From: Hymenopellis radicata | Lineage: Eukaryota; Basidiomycota; Agaricomycetes; Agaricales; Physalacriaceae | Length of the DNA: 64,000 nt | Assembly: GCA_015501595.1 (NCBI GenBank) | Contig: JADNRX010000001.1 | Location: 1,212,363 to 1,276,362, forward strand | Direction: 5' to 3' | Shown: in pieces, positions 37,240 to 47,527 of the stretch | Numbering within the stretch: position 1 is the stretch's first letter | Layout of the letters: the number at the start of each line of letters is the position of its first letter | Position numbers and translations under genes: made by a program | The notes under the pieces: generated by a model | Seen by the model: only the letters and a program-made list of their open reading frames with translations | Told to the model about the DNA's origin: nothing | Databases searched by the model: none

Positions 37240-37600
37240 CTGTAATGCGTCTGAAAAGGTTTTGAAGGAGGAATTCATGCCTTCTTCCTAGTAAAGATCG
37301 CTTCTGGAATGGAGAGACTCATCCATTAGAGGTGTCGGGAACAATACTTACTTCGCCCTCCCCAGTGACCCCGCGCAGGGTACTAAGTTCTGCTAGAAAG
37401 GCAAGGAAACTTAGTTCGTGTTTACATACTGATGAACTGTACGTAGTTTTGAACCTGGCAGCACTCGTCCATGCATGCGCCATTTAACATTTCGCGCTCT
37501 CTCCTTACATTGACCATATGTACTAGCCAGACCCAATCTTGGAAACATTCTCGTGGTCAACGCTTGTTTCGCCTGCGCCTGATCCCATGCACCGCTCTTT

Positions 37601-37660
37601 GCCCGACAACCATGGGGCGCGACATGTCTCGCGACGTCCGGATTTTTTTGCCGTACTACT
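37601..37660 (+). repeat. Internal direct repeat, unit 1
   Basis: Starts GCCCGACAACCATGG and runs through GACATGTCTCGCGACG into a T tract; nearly the same sequence recurs at 38706. It shows internal duplication within the transposon. Confidence 0.7.
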
Positions 37661-37776
37661 TGGGAGTCGACTGCGCGAGGCTATCTCACAGGCTAATACT
37701 ACAGACACACCAAATGCAACATGCGAAGGCTGTAGAACGCATTCTCTGGTGCCAGACGACTGCCTACAGTCAACAG

Positions 37777-38220
37777 AGCATGTATTTCCCATTTCCCAGT
37801 GATCTTACCGCCTGGACACCCGACGCAGGATACGCGCCTCAGCCCGCACCTCAAGATAGCGAGAATGAATTTACGGAACTCATCGCGCCGCCTGAGAGCA
37901 GCACCCCACAACCGTCCTATGAACGGGTTTTTCCTCTTCCGACGATAGTTCCACAGCAACTTCAAGCACAAGGGCAAGGGATGCAGACCTGATGTTATAT
38001 CTAAATGTGCTGCTGCAAAATGGAAGGCGCTCTCCAAGATGGCTCAGGATGTCTGGCTGAAGGGCGCTCGGGCTCTAGCTGAAACGCCAGTATCCGGACT
38101 ATCAATATAAGCCAGTCAGGACGAAAGGACACAAGAGGAATAACGTAAAGGTGGGCCCCGAGGAAGATGCGTCACCGTCAGTCAATACGTATGTGCAGGG
38201 AGAGGGAGAGGCGATGCACC
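37777..38220 (+). pseudogene. HMG-box gene fragment inside the transposon
   Basis: Upstream is a P/Q-rich segment (YFPFPSDLTAWTPDAGYAPQ). From 37988 a second frame reads ISKCAAAKWKALS, then VWLKGARALAE, the second and part of the third helix of an HMG box. At about 38085 the frame shifts again to RQYPDYQYKPVRTKGHKRNN, the standard HMG-box end (YPDYxYxP) with its basic tail. About five residues are missing at the shift, and helix 1 (PxNAFxLF) is not seen. HMG boxes bind the DNA minor groove. This copy is broken and probably captured or ancestral cargo. Confidence 0.55.
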
Positions 38221-38705
38221 AGGTATGTCGTTCACGCTTGGAAAAGCAGACTTCGGTCATAGAACATGGAATACCCGGGATTCTAGAACGGGGGTACTGC
38301 GTCGCAAGGAGAGACGTCTGGAAATGTAAGTCGATATGATGTTCGAGTCAACACAATGAGTAACTGACGATGTTGAATTCGCTTCGGCGTATATGGCTCA
38401 GAGCAGCTCAGTTCATAGATTTCCATGAACTGGAACCTAAGGCCCGTCTCGCACTGTGAAATGTGCGGAGGAGAATGATGTGAACAAGAGTTGATTGTCC
38501 ATAGTACGTAGGTACAACAAAGAGCGTCTAAGGAATAGAAAACGATTAAGCAAAAGAGTGTACGGGATTTATTACTTGGGTTCGTCCGACGCGTCAAAGA
38601 CCACCTCCTTAACATCAAGATTGTAAACCGGAGGACTCTCAACGGGTTAGGTGGAATGGAAGACGTAATAGTCGACGGCACGAGTATGGCAGCGGTGGGC
38701 GTGGC

Positions 38706-38765
38706 GCCCGACAACCATGGCGCGCGACATGTCTCGCGACGTTGGGATTTTTTCGGTGTACTTGG
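38706..38765 (+). repeat. Internal direct repeat, unit 2
   Basis: Second copy of the unit at 37601, same orientation, about 1.1 kb apart. On the minus strand both encode a peptide like TSRDMSR(A/P)MVVG, so coding sequence may have been duplicated. Confidence 0.7.
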
Positions 38766-39223
38766 CCAGTTGGTAGACGGCCCCGTATATCAAAGGATAA
38801 TACTTACTACAGACACGCCATAGTCTGGCGTGCTCGTTGGTGTCTAGTGGAAATCGACCTGCACAACCTTCACAGACGGTACAGTAACTGGACCCCATCA
38901 TCCGTAAATGGCAGCATCATACTCGAGGACCAATATTGCAGATAAAGAAGGATTGCACAGAGCTGTCAGAATACATAAAGAACTATACACTGCTCTCAGT
39001 GCCTTGAGTTTTGAAGTTGCAGTGCCAGCCAGATAAATTTCCATCCAAGCTCACCGTGCCCTGCCCTCCCAGTCGTCACATTGAGATTTGCTGGTAAGCT
39101 GTCAGTCCGCATTCAGAAAGGCGCGCCCGATAGGGCGCGACGAACCGAACACTCTTTGAACACCGGCGTCGAAAAGAGCAAGACGATCGTGACGTTTCCG
39201 GTCACGATCAAGAAGATTAAGAA

Positions 39224-39264
39224 GAAGGGGTCAGGGCGAGTAAGACGACGAAAGGGTGGCCTCC
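39224..39264 (-). repeat. Right terminal inverted repeat
   Basis: Read inward it begins GGAGGCCACCC and then matches the left repeat for 30 bases without a mismatch. Confidence 0.88.
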
Positions 39265-39272
39265 CTCCGGAT
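39265..39272. repeat. Target-site duplication, right copy
   Basis: CTCCGGAT directly right of the element, identical to the left copy; the next bases on either side differ, which fixes the length at 8. Confidence 0.9.
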
Positions 39273-40815
39273 TGTTGATCGCATCTAGCCAAGACTCCTG
39301 TTCGATGACGAGACATGAATGCTGGGGATAAGAGCTCGAGGGGCCGCCATGAGCGGCTTTCCTTGGAATGGGAAGGTCTGGATTAAAGATCCCATTACAC
39401 GAGTAAATCTTTCGTGCGTTGATTAGCGTCTTTCTCCTTGAACGCCGGACTGGAACTTACCTGCAGCGCTGGTTGATTTGTGATAACATCCAGCCTTCGG
39501 CGCATCAGTCGAGACAGCAGGAGCACAAGGCCGCACTCACTTGATACCCGAGTTGGTGCTCCATACCGAGAAAACCGGCTCGTCTTCCGAATTGGTGTCG
39601 TAAATCCATGCGTTGTCAAATCCAACACAGTCTGTGAAAGTACCGATTAATGCTCATGTCCTCAACCAGGCAAGGTCTGTACCTGTTCCACAGTATGCGA
39701 AAGGCTCTGTGTCATTGATACTTTCTCCGATAGACTTGGCCTCCCTGAAATCCAGAGGTGTCCCGGTAACATCTATCAGCTCTCCATTCGGGATGAGGTT
39801 CCCGTCTGTAGCAATGACCCTCGAAGCATCAAACTGCGCCACATGACCTAGCAAGTCTTCGCTGTCTTGGTAGGCGTCCAGGTTCCAGAAATGATGTCCG
39901 CTGAGCATGATGGGTGTTTCTGCCGTTGCGATGGCGTTCATGCTGATCTTCCATGTGGCCTCGGCCTCGAGTGCATAGGTGACCTAGTTGTTTGACATGT
40001 TCTGTCAGTGCTTTCGGACTAGAGAGTGGTCTTACAGCTACAAGAACAGTCCCCGGGAAGCCTTGTTCGCCATCTGGATCGACAAGACCGAATGTCACGG
40101 CGTTCGCCGTTTTGTAGAGAACGGACCAAGGTCGTCGATCGTACCCAATCTCCCCACCGTGTAAGCTATTCGTACCTAAAATGCGAAGGTATAGCTCCGA
40201 TTACAAGCAGACATCCCAGGTGCTTACCATTGTGTTCGTTTTCAGGAACTTGATATTTGTTTGGCCCAGACACATTTTTGGTGACGGGGATAGTAAATGT
40301 TCCGTTGCGGATACGGTTCGCATACCTAAAGACGCTTGTTCCTCAGCGCATGTCCAGCATCATAATGAGTGACTTACCTTCCGACGATGGGCCCGAAGAA
40401 GTTGCGACCTACGTCCTCTGATTCGTACCACGTCTAGAGGAGTTCGTAAAGTACGGACCAGCCGTGCAATACATCATACTTACCACATTATCATAGCCTA
40501 AGAGGATATCGCGGAAATTTCCAGTCTACAATGACTGAGATTTGAACCCAGAGCACAAACGTTGCATACCTTATCCTTCACCCAGAAATTGGTCGCCGTC
40601 GCCCCATAAGGAATGAAGTTGGCTCGCGCGGACCCATCAGGCGCTGTCAAATTCACGACTTGTAAAGGCTTAGGCTATTGATAGGTGGGGATCAGCATCT
40701 AAGACTAAAGCAGCATGGTTTAGTATCTGAAACTCACATCTGAGTCCCAGAATGCGACCGCCGCGTGCGTTAACCCAAGAAGATAGAGAAGACGGTGCGC
40801 CAGATTCGGAAGCAT

Positions 40816-41385
40816 CTTCAACTCCAAGAGGGAGTGTGCCAGCAGGCTACGTCCTACTTGATCGCATTTTATACGAGGCTCCATTTACGCTAAACGCCGT
40901 CAGATGACTGAGTCTGTGACGAGAAATGTTCTTAGCGAAGGTCATTTGTATGGCGGTCCGTCGGTCGGTAGCGCACTCCAGCTGAACACTCTGAAGGGTC
41001 GGGGCTGTCATGGGTTGGATTGTGACGACAGCTTTGGGAGCATCTCATGCTTGTGTTAGGTGAGTTTTGATCAGTCGTTGATCTATCGTACGTTGATGAA
41101 TTCGAACTTGCGCGACAAACGGGCCGTAACGTTACAATTGGCGAAGAAGCTCTTTCGTACAAGGTCTAAAACTCGTCTTTGATTCTTTGAAACTCAATGC
41201 GTCTCTTCAGATTCTCTACGAGGGGTAATTGCCTTTGGGATGGTCAAACGCGACGCACTTGTTTTGGCATCATATCATATATGATAATGATGATGGCGAT
41301 GAACGTGGCTGGTAAGGTTTGCTTGCCTCCATATGCTGTTACGGAAGATAATTTACACTTTAGGGGCAACAAAAGGTAACAAACG
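40816..41385. other. Intergenic, no gene seen
   Basis: Between the epimerase start and the left edge of duplicated segment 1. Only short frames (for example 40932-41162) with no recognisable content. It must hold the epimerase promoter. Confidence 0.5.
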
Positions 41386-41854
41386 ACTCAACGCCATGAG
41401 TCTCTCTCGGATTTATCAAGCGGGCGCAAGTTCAGCATGATGAAACGAGCTCGAGCTCTATCTAGGTCACGCCCGAAATCTCGAAATCATCGATGTTAAG
41501 ATGCTGGTGGGGACTCTTGCTCAACTAGTTTCTCTATGTGGAGGAGAGTAGTACTTACGGCAATTGGGGTTCTGAACGCGTACGTAGCAATTCCAGCAGC
41601 GCGTCTATCGCACGATCATCTCGGAGTGGTCGTCAACGCCATCCTTGCTGGCACTTGGACACCATCGCAGTTATGTTTCGGACAATTCACATCTCCCGAC
41701 TGCAGGAACCAGTGGACCTCGACTTTTTTTTTTCACATTCTGCGAATCATATGGGCCGCACAAGTCGCGAGAATCCACGCTGCTCTCATCACAGCGCCTG
41801 CGCAACATATGATTGTCCGATTCCTATTTGATTCTCCTCAACGTTAACGACTGG

Positions 41855-41862
41855 TATAAAAG
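41855..41862 (+). promoter_or_regulatory. TATA box of GH128 copy 1
   Basis: TATAAAAG, 72 bp before the start codon; the same element and spacing occur in copy 2. Confidence 0.6.
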
Positions 41863-41926
41863 CTTGTGTGTCTGAGGTGAAAAGTATCGCTGTGGAATAC
41901 ACTCCTCACTATCCTTTCTTACAAAC

Positions 41927-43305
41927 ATGAAATCTACTCTCGCGCTCACTCTCACTTTCTTCGTCACCGCTGCCTCTGCAGGCAAGCGTGGTCTCGCTTG
42001 GCCTTGGTGTACGTTGTCCTAGTCTCAGCACCTTCGCGTTCGCTAACGTAGTTCATGCAGACAACGCCCCTCTGTGAGACGACTTGCGGTGTTGCCCACT
42101 TCCTGTTACTGACAGTTCTCAGCGATCCTGGTGTCCTCAACAACGGACAAGGACAGGTACGCGTCGCCATTCTGTGCGCATTATCATAGTTGATTGACCG
42201 TGTATAGGTTGTCGCTATGTACGTTTGGACTTGAGCTTCCAGATTTGGTCAGGAATCCTGACTTGGTGCAGTTACGATTGGGAAACCTACTCCCCTCCTT
42301 CCACCAACGGGAATGGCGGCTTGGGCTTCATCGGCATGCAACGCTGCATGGACTGTGACTCCAGCCCCGTCGCCTCGCTTGCGGCTCGCCAGCAGGCTCA
42401 AGGATGGGCCAGTAAGTGTTTCTTCTTTCTCTGAGGACTTTTAGTCTAATATTTTCTGCAGCCGTCTTCAGCTTGAACGAGCCCGATATCAACGGAATCA
42501 GTGCTACTGATGCTGCCAACTGGTACAAAACTTACATCAACCCTTTGGTGAGCTGTTCTTCTCCAGAGCTCGGTCGGAATCTAAAGAGTATCTCTTGCAG
42601 GCCATCAAGAAGGCTTTCCCCGCCGTTACCTCGAGCTCCTCGTCCGGCCAAGGTCTGTCTTGGCTTGCATCCATGATCAGTGCGTGTGGGGGTGGATGCT
42701 ACGCCGACTACATCAACCTGGTGAGTGCATACCTATGCCGTTTCTTATGATTTCTGACCTTGAAATTACAGCACTGGTATGGGTAAGATATCGCCTTTCC
42801 TACTCCCAAGAAGGCTATCCTAATCACTGTGTCATAGAAACTCCTTCTCCGACTTCCAAAGCCACGTCACCAATGCTCACAACCAATTCCCCGTGAGTGC
42901 CGCCTGTAGTCGGCTCTCTCGCGCTCCTACTAACGATATCTTCAGCAATACACAATTGTCATCACGGAGTTTGCGCTCCAGAACCCGTCCGGCGGACAAT
43001 CGGCGCAGTACGTGATTCTTTTCAATTGACATTGTGTTTTGCTAATCTCCTCTATTTGCAGAGTTTCTTTCTTCCAACAAGTAATGGATTTCCTCACCAG
43101 TTATCTTTCCATGCACTGACCCAATCTGTAGGCTTTCGCATGGTTGGACGCACAGGATTATGTTACGCTCTATTTCCCCTTCGTGGCTAGCTCCCCGGCG
43201 CTGTTCCAAGCGAACGACGCCGCTGGCGCAGCCTACGTTGGCACCGGTTCAACCCTCTTCAACAATGATGGTTCTCCCTCGGCTGTTGGAAACCTCATGT
43301 ATTAA
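41927..43305 (+). CDS. GH128-type secreted glucanase (Asl1-like), copy 1
   Basis: Signal peptide MKSTLALTLTFFVTAASA, then KRGLAWPWYNAPLDPGVLNN, YDWETYSPPS, LGFIGMQRCMDC, VFSLNEPDINGISATDAANW, SWLASMISACGGGCYADYIN, HWYG, YTIVITEFALQN and AFAWLDAQDYVTLYFPFVAS, ending GNLMY. The two catalytic acids expected in this clan are seen in SLNEPD and VITEFA. About ten introns, all near 50 nt, join in frame. The family cleaves beta-1,3-glucan, so cell-wall remodelling is likely. The protein is essentially the same as copy 2. Confidence 0.88.
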
Positions 43306-43408
43306 ACTCTCGCTCCCTCCCTCTCATCCAAAACATACAACAACTGTTATACAAAAAATGTGCACTGTAGTCATTTAATTTCTAATAACATTTCTGGGTC
43401 TCTTGGTT

Positions 43409-44213
43409 TCAACTCGTTCTCTTGTGATTGGGTTCCGCCCACAGGCTCGCAAGTGTTCCTGAGCCTTGAGACTTGATGATGTTGTAAGGTCGTTCTGAGA
43501 GCCGCTTTCCTGCGTCTATGCTGTCGGTCACCCACTCAGGTTTCACGACGTGGACGGGTTTCTTGGATGTCAACAGTTTGTGCGTCTTTGAGCCGCTTAG
43601 GCCCTGGGACGTCAGAATGTGTGTCGCGCCGGACGGGGTCATTCTAGTGGAGCGTGAGGGACGCGATGGGAATAAAGGAATTAGGACTTACAAAACCTGA
43701 CCTCCGGCTTGCGTGATAATACGCTTCATCTCAATATCTGTGGTGTCTGCTAGAAACCCGTTGATGTAGATACGCGTGTTCCTTAAGATTCGGGACCCGT
43801 CGTTCTTGACATCGGCTGAGACCTGACGTTGCACTTCGAGCTTTTTGCCTCGAAGTTGGATGTAATCGGGATGAGAGCCCGGGGTGCGACCATCTGCAAC
43901 TTGATGGCCCGTAGATAGAGAAACGACGTGATCTAAGGTGGTTTGAGAAAATACCCGTTAAAGCGCTGCGATACGAATCTACCTGAGCGTTCATAAAGAT
44001 CGGAATGAGTTAGGGGATTTGACTCGTGAGGTAGCGTGTTTAAAAGAAGGCTTGTAATATCAGGCGGCGCGTCGGATTCTTCGAGTTTCGTGAGGAGATT
44101 GCTATAGATGACCACTGTTAACACCACAATCTAAAACGCGCAGAGGCTTTACTTGATGTGTTCCTTGCGTTTGGCAGCCGTTGTGCGCTCAACTATTGGA
44201 TAAGGGTGGAACT
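43409..44213 (-). pseudogene. BRCT-domain protein, copy 1, 5'-truncated
   Basis: Same exons as copy 2 (LLTKLEESDAPPDITSLLLN; DTTDIEMKRIITQAGG; ATHILTSQGLSGSKTHKLLT; VHVVKPEWVTDSIDAGKRLS). The first exon is cut off after FHPYP at 44213, where retroelement sequence begins, so the start codon and first 30 or so residues are lost. A 2-bp difference near 43410 also ends the tail early (HKRTS-stop, against 16 further residues in copy 2). It converges on GH128 copy 1. Confidence 0.8.
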
Positions 44214-46732
44214 ATCCCAGCAGGGTGTGAAAGCGGAGGACACTCATGTCGTCCTCGTACTTATATGGGTCTACTAGTCCCGGGCAGATGATTGCCCAGA
44301 TATCAACTGCTGCATTGGCGATCTGGCCAGCATTACTAGCTGGCCGAAGGCCGAAAGGATGACAATGGTCAATGTAGAACTTTCCCTCGACGCAGACAAC
44401 CAGGTAAGGTTTGTCAGCGGGATGGACTGGACATGTCCGATGAAAGGCTTTGATATCAAATGCGCATGCTTGTGTGCCTTCCGGCGCTGAGGCAATGTGT
44501 GAATTGATTAGATATGGAATTGATTAGATATGAGATGTGATAGTGATGTGATAGGTGCCCGAAGGCGATGATAGTGCTTGAAAGTGATAGGAGGTGGTCC
44601 GAAGACGATGATGATAGGTTGACCATTAACTGGTCAAGGAGGATGGCAATCACGAATGAAGGCAGGGCCTGCATAGACGAAAGTAGAAGTGGGCGAAAAC
44701 CATCCAGTACATTGTACGTGAAATTGAACTTACTGCATCGGCGACTCGTGATGGCATATCAAAGCGCGTCGGAAAATCCTCCTTGTCGATGAAGCTATTA
44801 ACCGAGTCCATGGAATCCGAGCCTTTGGAAAGGTTCCGGCATACACGTTTCTTTGGTGGTAAGTCCGGGCCTTGATCCTGGGTATCCACAATGAACGGCG
44901 AGCAATAGATAGGTCCTCGTAGGATCCGCTCGGCTTCTTCCTGGGTGTAAGGGCCTGACATGCGCCCCGCATCTAGTTCTGTGGTGATGTACTCGTAAAC
45001 GGAAGGGCGGTTGTCGATGATCACAGTTTCTGTCAAGGGCGGCATGTCTCAAATGGGGAAGCCGTGGGTGAGGTTTTCGACAAGAAGGGGATATTTGTCC
45101 GTCAGAGAACAGATATCAAGAAGATGGGAGAATGCTGCTGCATTATAAGGATGGGTAATACGATTATAGATTTCAGTATCAGAATCTGTAGTGGAAGGTA
45201 GAGGTACGCGAGTAGTAGTAGTAGCACTAAAGTCTTTGTAAAGTAATGGAGCCCGCTGATGATGTGAAGGAGAATGAGGGGAATCATGTTCTGGTGGTGC
45301 CGTTCGACACGCGCCGGGGGCAGGTCGTGTCCCGAGAGAGGGCTGAGTGCTCCCATCCACACAGGCTGCAAACATGCAGTTTTTCGTATGGTTTGTCGTG
45401 CTGTCGCTGGCAACCTGAGGGTAAGTTGAACTCGACACACACGCGTTTGGCATCCTTCCCGCCTCTGAAGGGCCGACTTGTCCAGAGTTCCTCATCGCGA
45501 TAGATGGTGAAACACTGGGTGCCATCCACGAAAGAGGTGGCCGAGGACGGGTGGTTTCGAAGGGTGTGGGCGCCCCACATGCGACGCAGCTAGGGGGTGT
45601 CCGGGCTGAAGCCGCTGTGTCGCCGGCTCGAAAGGAATGAGGAGAGTCATTTACCGTCCGAGGAACCTTTGCCGTGTTTCGAAGATCCGAGTCGGATGGC
45701 CTTTTCAATGAAGGTGAGGGCGCGTAGAGCATGAGAGCCTCTTTCACCCGTCGGAGTCCATCTACCTCGTTGACGTAGAATTGACGATCGAAGAGGATAC
45801 CCATGAATATGTCGTTGCGTGCACGGCGCTCAAATGAGTACCAGTCGGCATATGTGGCCTCAAAGTTGGGATAGTTTGTGAAGAAATAGAAATGCTTGAA
45901 AAATTCGCCGGCAAATGAAGGAGGAGCCAGTTGGGATGGGTCATTAGAGGTGGGGGGGAGTGGAGCAAGGGAGACCAGGGCAATATGGTAGTTCTTCATC
46001 GCTTCCTGCCACTGTAAAGGCGACAAACATGTGGAACTCGAGTCTGAGCCCCATAATGCTGTCATCTTGAGCATGTCGAAGGTGATTACCCTATTACTGT
46101 CTGAAGCAGTTCCCTCTGAGGTGGGATCAGGCCGGAACAGCTTTGTGTGAAGGTCGTGTAGTCGATGCTGAGCCAACTCCAAACGCTCGTTGGTGAACCA
46201 GTTAAGAGGGATGTACATCTTGTTGGCGATAGAGTGCAGAAAGACGTCGGAGATGATGATGGGCGGTTGTTCCCCGGGAATGCGCACTATAGGGTGTGAA
46301 AGGGCCATAGAACCCAGAACAGACTTCACTTTTCCCTTTTCCGCCGGCGCGTCTTGCGTCTTCGAGTTTTTCGTCTTCCGTATACTCTCGATATACAGGC
46401 TGACGAACGCGGGGAGGGGGCGAATCTCGTTGCGTAGGTCCTCGCTCGATGATAGTGCCTGCAACTCCTCCTCGTCGTAGGCATACATCGGTATGAGCGG
46501 CGGGCCTACATCCGGAAAGGCTGCCCTGTCGTCCCGACAGTTCAGGCCCCAGGGTTTGGTCCATGCTGTTCTCATTGTGGATTTCGGCCTTGTAGTTATG
46601 AGTGTTCCGTATGCGCAAAGATCGTCCCGCGCCATCTCTGAGCGGTGGCATGGCGAGTCTCGCTTGAAAGTCAAAGTCGTCGGGTATTGGTGGTGGAATA
46701 CCAGCATTGGGGAGAAGAGGGGCCTGAGTCAT
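44214..46732 (-). mobile_element. Truncated intron-containing retroelement (gag-like ORF plus RT)
   Basis: Reading leftwards from 46732: a gag-like region (YDEEELQALSSSEDLRNEIR; NWFTNERLELAQHRLHDLHT; FFKHFYFFTNYPNFEATYAD), then in a shifted frame near 45580-45290 a cysteine-rich part (CVEFNLPSGC; LHVCSLCGWEH). Next is ITHPYNAAAFSHLLDIC with KYPLLVENLTHGFPI, a TGA at about 45048, and in the same frame the reverse-transcriptase fingers (AGRMSGPYTQEEAERILRGP; RVCRNLSKGS; SVNSFIDKEDFPTRF). After an apparent intron come FDIKAFHRTCPVHPADKPYL, FYIDHCHPFGLRPASNAGQI and the active-site box KYEDDMSV. It is cut at 44214 in the RT palm. The order resembles basidiomycete DIRS-like or related elements; no integrase or recombinase remains. 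It has at least one nonsense codon and one frameshift. Confidence 0.7.
44500..44545. repeat. Short tandem repeat in the RT intron
   Basis: AATTGATTAGATATG occurs twice in tandem within the sequence that interrupts the reverse-transcriptase frame. Confidence 0.6.
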
Positions 46733-46986
46733 TGATTGTTTTAAAGAGAGGCCAAATTCCGAGGATTAATAGAGGAAAGGATTGAATACGAGGAGGAGAA
46801 ATAAATCGAGTGAGCGCGACGAACAAGTCTCTGTTGGCGCGCACACGATCGCAGTCCAAATGTAGTATACTGAGTCAGCGTGTTTACTCGTCTACATTCG
46901 ACTTGCACTAAACCTCGTCTACGACATTCCTTGCCTTATCTAACACTTACGCTAGCCGTTCGCAAGCTCACGTAGCTTCAGCTAGC
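46733..46986. other. Sequence left of duplicated segment 2
   Basis: About 250 bp with no gene. It may hold the retroelement's promoter. It does not contain the missing 5' end of BRCT copy 1, so the element did not simply insert into that gene. Confidence 0.5.
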
Positions 46987-47455
46987 ACTCAACGCCATGA
47001 GTCTCTCTCGGATTTATCAAGCGGGCGCAAGTTCAGCATGATGAAACAAGCTTGAGCTCTATCTAGGTCACGCCCGAAATCATCAAGAAATCATCGATGT
47101 TAAGATGCTGGTGGGGACTCTTGCTCAGCTAGTTTCTCTATGTGGATGGTAGTACTTACGGCAATTGGGGTTCTGAACGCGTACGTAGCAATCCCAGCAG
47201 CGCGTTTATCGCACGATCATCTCGGAGTGGTCGTCAACGCCATCCTTGCTGGCACTTGGACACCATCGCAGTTATGTTTCGGACAATTCACATCTCCCGA
47301 CTGCAGGAACCAGTGGACCTCGACTTTTTTTTTTCACATTCTGCGAATCATATGGGCCGCACAAGTCGCGAGAATCCACGCTGCTCTCATCACAGCGCCT
47401 GCGCAACATATGATTGTCCGATTCCTATTTGATTCTCCTCAACGTTAACGACTGG

Positions 47456-47463
47456 TATAAAAG
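47456..47463 (+). promoter_or_regulatory. TATA box of GH128 copy 2
   Basis: TATAAAAG, 72 bp before the ATG at 47528, as in copy 1. Confidence 0.6.
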
Positions 47464-47527
47464 CTTGTGTGTCTGAGGTGAAAAGTATCGCTGTGGAATA
47501 CACTCCTCACTTTCCTTTCTTACAAAC

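Larger units (their letters stand above)
34741..39264. mobile_element. 4,524-bp DNA transposon with TIRs and 8-bp TSD
   Basis: Both ends are fixed by the interrupted epimerase exon. The flanking 8-bp duplication CTCCGGAT is at 34733-34740 and 39265-39272. The ends are inverted repeats of about 40 bp: outer 10-11 bases imperfect (left GAGGGGACAC, right GGAGGCCACCC read inward), then a 30-bp core identical between 34750-34779 and the complement of 39225-39254. An 8-bp duplication fits hAT or KDZ-type class II elements. I found no transposase with recognisable catalytic motifs, only short broken frames, so it looks non-autonomous. Inside are protein-like fragments near 35090-35420 (plus strand, FDQVQHVLVHLVNVGRI; VALSPVVFEFSGA), 36636-37239 and 37777-38220. 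Confidence 0.88.
34655..40815 (-). pseudogene. Aldose 1-epimerase split by a transposon
   Basis: The 5' part (40815 to 39265) starts MLPNLAHRLLYLLGLTHAAV, a secretion signal. It continues through GATATNFWVKDK, WYESEDVGRNFFGPIVGR, FGLVDPDGEQGFPGTV, ETPIMLSGHHFWNLDAYQ (catalytic His), FDASRVIATDGNLIPNGE and HSCLVIEQESWLDAINNPE (catalytic Glu in VIEQE). The reading frame then enters the element and stops at 39217. The missing end, FPVDQIYGPTRPYNWQATYI then FSVLE-stop, lies at 34732-34655 on the same strand. Removing the element and one 8-bp target copy restores the exact frame across NPE-FPVDQ. Intact homologues interconvert the anomers of hexoses. No other lesion was found, so the insertion is probably young. 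The broken allele could still make a protein with 15 foreign residues in place of the last 25. Confidence 0.9.
41386..44213. repeat. Duplicated segment, copy 1 (2,828 bp)
   Basis: Starts ACTCAACGCCATGAGTC and ends GGGTGGAACT. It matches 46987-49813 in the same orientation with scattered substitutions and small indels (for example GAGGAGAG for GATGG near 41535), by eye well over 95% identical. It contains a whole GH128 gene and a BRCT gene cut at its 5' end. Confidence 0.95.

Noticed and set aside
40540..40600. tRNA-like GGTTCAAATC string on the minus strand
   Set aside because: It lies in an epimerase intron, and no acceptor stem or anticodon arm could be paired around it.
43518..43700. Plus-strand frame repeated at 49120-49371
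   Set aside because: Present in both duplicated segments only because it is antisense to the BRCT exon.
45284..45580. Independent small zinc-knuckle gene in the retroelement
   Set aside because: CVEFNLPSGC...CSLCGWEH is better read as the out-of-frame cysteine-rich end of the gag-like protein after a frameshift near 45580.
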